Assembly: GCA_940671915.1 (NCBI GenBank)
Contig: CALNVZ010003425.1
Span: 36,292,478 to 36,356,477, forward strand
Length of the DNA: 64,000 nucleotides
Source of the DNA: Paracentrotus lividus
Lineage: Eukaryota > Echinodermata > Echinoidea > Camarodonta > Echinidae
Direction: 5' to 3'
The notes under the pieces were generated by a model, which had not been told where the DNA came from, made no database searches, and was given only the letters and a program-made list of their open reading frames with translations. Shown one piece after another: positions 63,863 to 64,000 of this stretch (the first letter of the stretch is position 1; every line of letters starts with the position of its first letter). Made by a program: the position numbers and the translations under genes.

Positions 63863-63964
63863 GTAACGGAGATGGTCCAGTTAGAAAGAAGAGTCGCATG
63901 GAACAATCATCATCCTACCTATTCCCAACAACACTAGAAGACTTCAAGTACAAGTTTAATGAGA
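63863..63964 (+). CDS. ARB2A: ARB2A-like (FAM172A) protein, coding exon 2; gene continues past the window
   Basis: The exon follows the acceptor TTGATTACAG and reads NGDGPVRKKSRMEQSSSY, then LFPTTLEDFKYKFNE. I match the last part to the start of the ARB2 domain of FAM172A/ARB2A, where family members carry a similar FP-TLE-F-Y-FNE block followed by K. The exon is best ended at 63964, where A|GTAGGT is a phase-1 donor. The next codon would start with A, which fits the Lys that follows FNE in the family. Reading through gives SRSYKLMKDSYV, which does not resemble the family. ARB2A is a nuclear and ER-associated protein with a hydrolase-like fold, linked to Argonaute-dependent co-transcriptional splicing. 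The exon is 102 nt, phase 1-1. Identity rests on about 15 residues. Confidence 0.6.
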
Positions 63965-64000
63965 GTAGGTCTTATAAACTTATGAAAGATTCTTATGTCA

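Overview
The window is metazoan nuclear DNA. It is AT-rich and intron-dominated, with spliced exons, many short palindromic transposon relics (MITEs) and microsatellites, and no bacterial gene organisation. Abundant ACATGTACATGT and AGGCCTA motifs, LINE tails ending in (ATT)n, and an invertebrate-looking TNFAIP8 homologue suggest a marine deuterostome, most likely an echinoderm and probably a sea urchin. That assignment is an inference from texture, not from a search.

Two protein-coding genes can be supported, both on the + strand. The first is a complete TNFAIP8/TIPE-family gene. A short first coding exon (684-717) ends in a phase-1 GTAAGT donor. A 23.5 kb intron follows, and a single large exon (24195-24757) carries nearly the whole domain. 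Joined, they give 198 residues, the length I recall for human TNFAIP8. A possible poly(A) signal lies at 25882. The second gene starts at 59603 with a 7-nt coding segment ending in CAG|GTAATG. It continues in exon 2 (63863-63964) after a 4.25 kb intron and runs off the right edge. Its peptide contains FPTTLEDFKYKFNE, which resembles the N-terminal part of the ARB2 domain of ARB2A (FAM172A).

Layout: 1-584, upstream sequence. 585-25.9 kb, the TNFAIP8-like gene, whose intron holds at least eight MITE-like elements. 25.9-59.4 kb, intergenic DNA with further MITEs, a C-rich ~63-bp minisatellite (40.4-41.3 kb), a 2.26 kb element carrying eight copies of GTCACGTGTGTGAC (46.3-48.6 kb), a perfect 43-bp-arm palindrome (50.46 kb), and two GAT-rich satellite blocks split by a TTAA-flanked insertion (53.1-55.9 kb). 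59.4 kb to the end, the start of the ARB2A-like gene, with a LINE tail and a 748-nt assembly gap in its first intron.

The two genes are neighbours, and nothing in the sequence shows that they work together. The TIPE family binds phosphoinositides and acts in cell survival and inflammation, while ARB2A is linked to co-transcriptional splicing. Most of the structure that genes do not explain is repeat biology: TTAA-, TA- and TAA-flanked palindromic elements, a fold-back family built from reiterated TTAGACCAAATGG, and the CACGTG-rich element.
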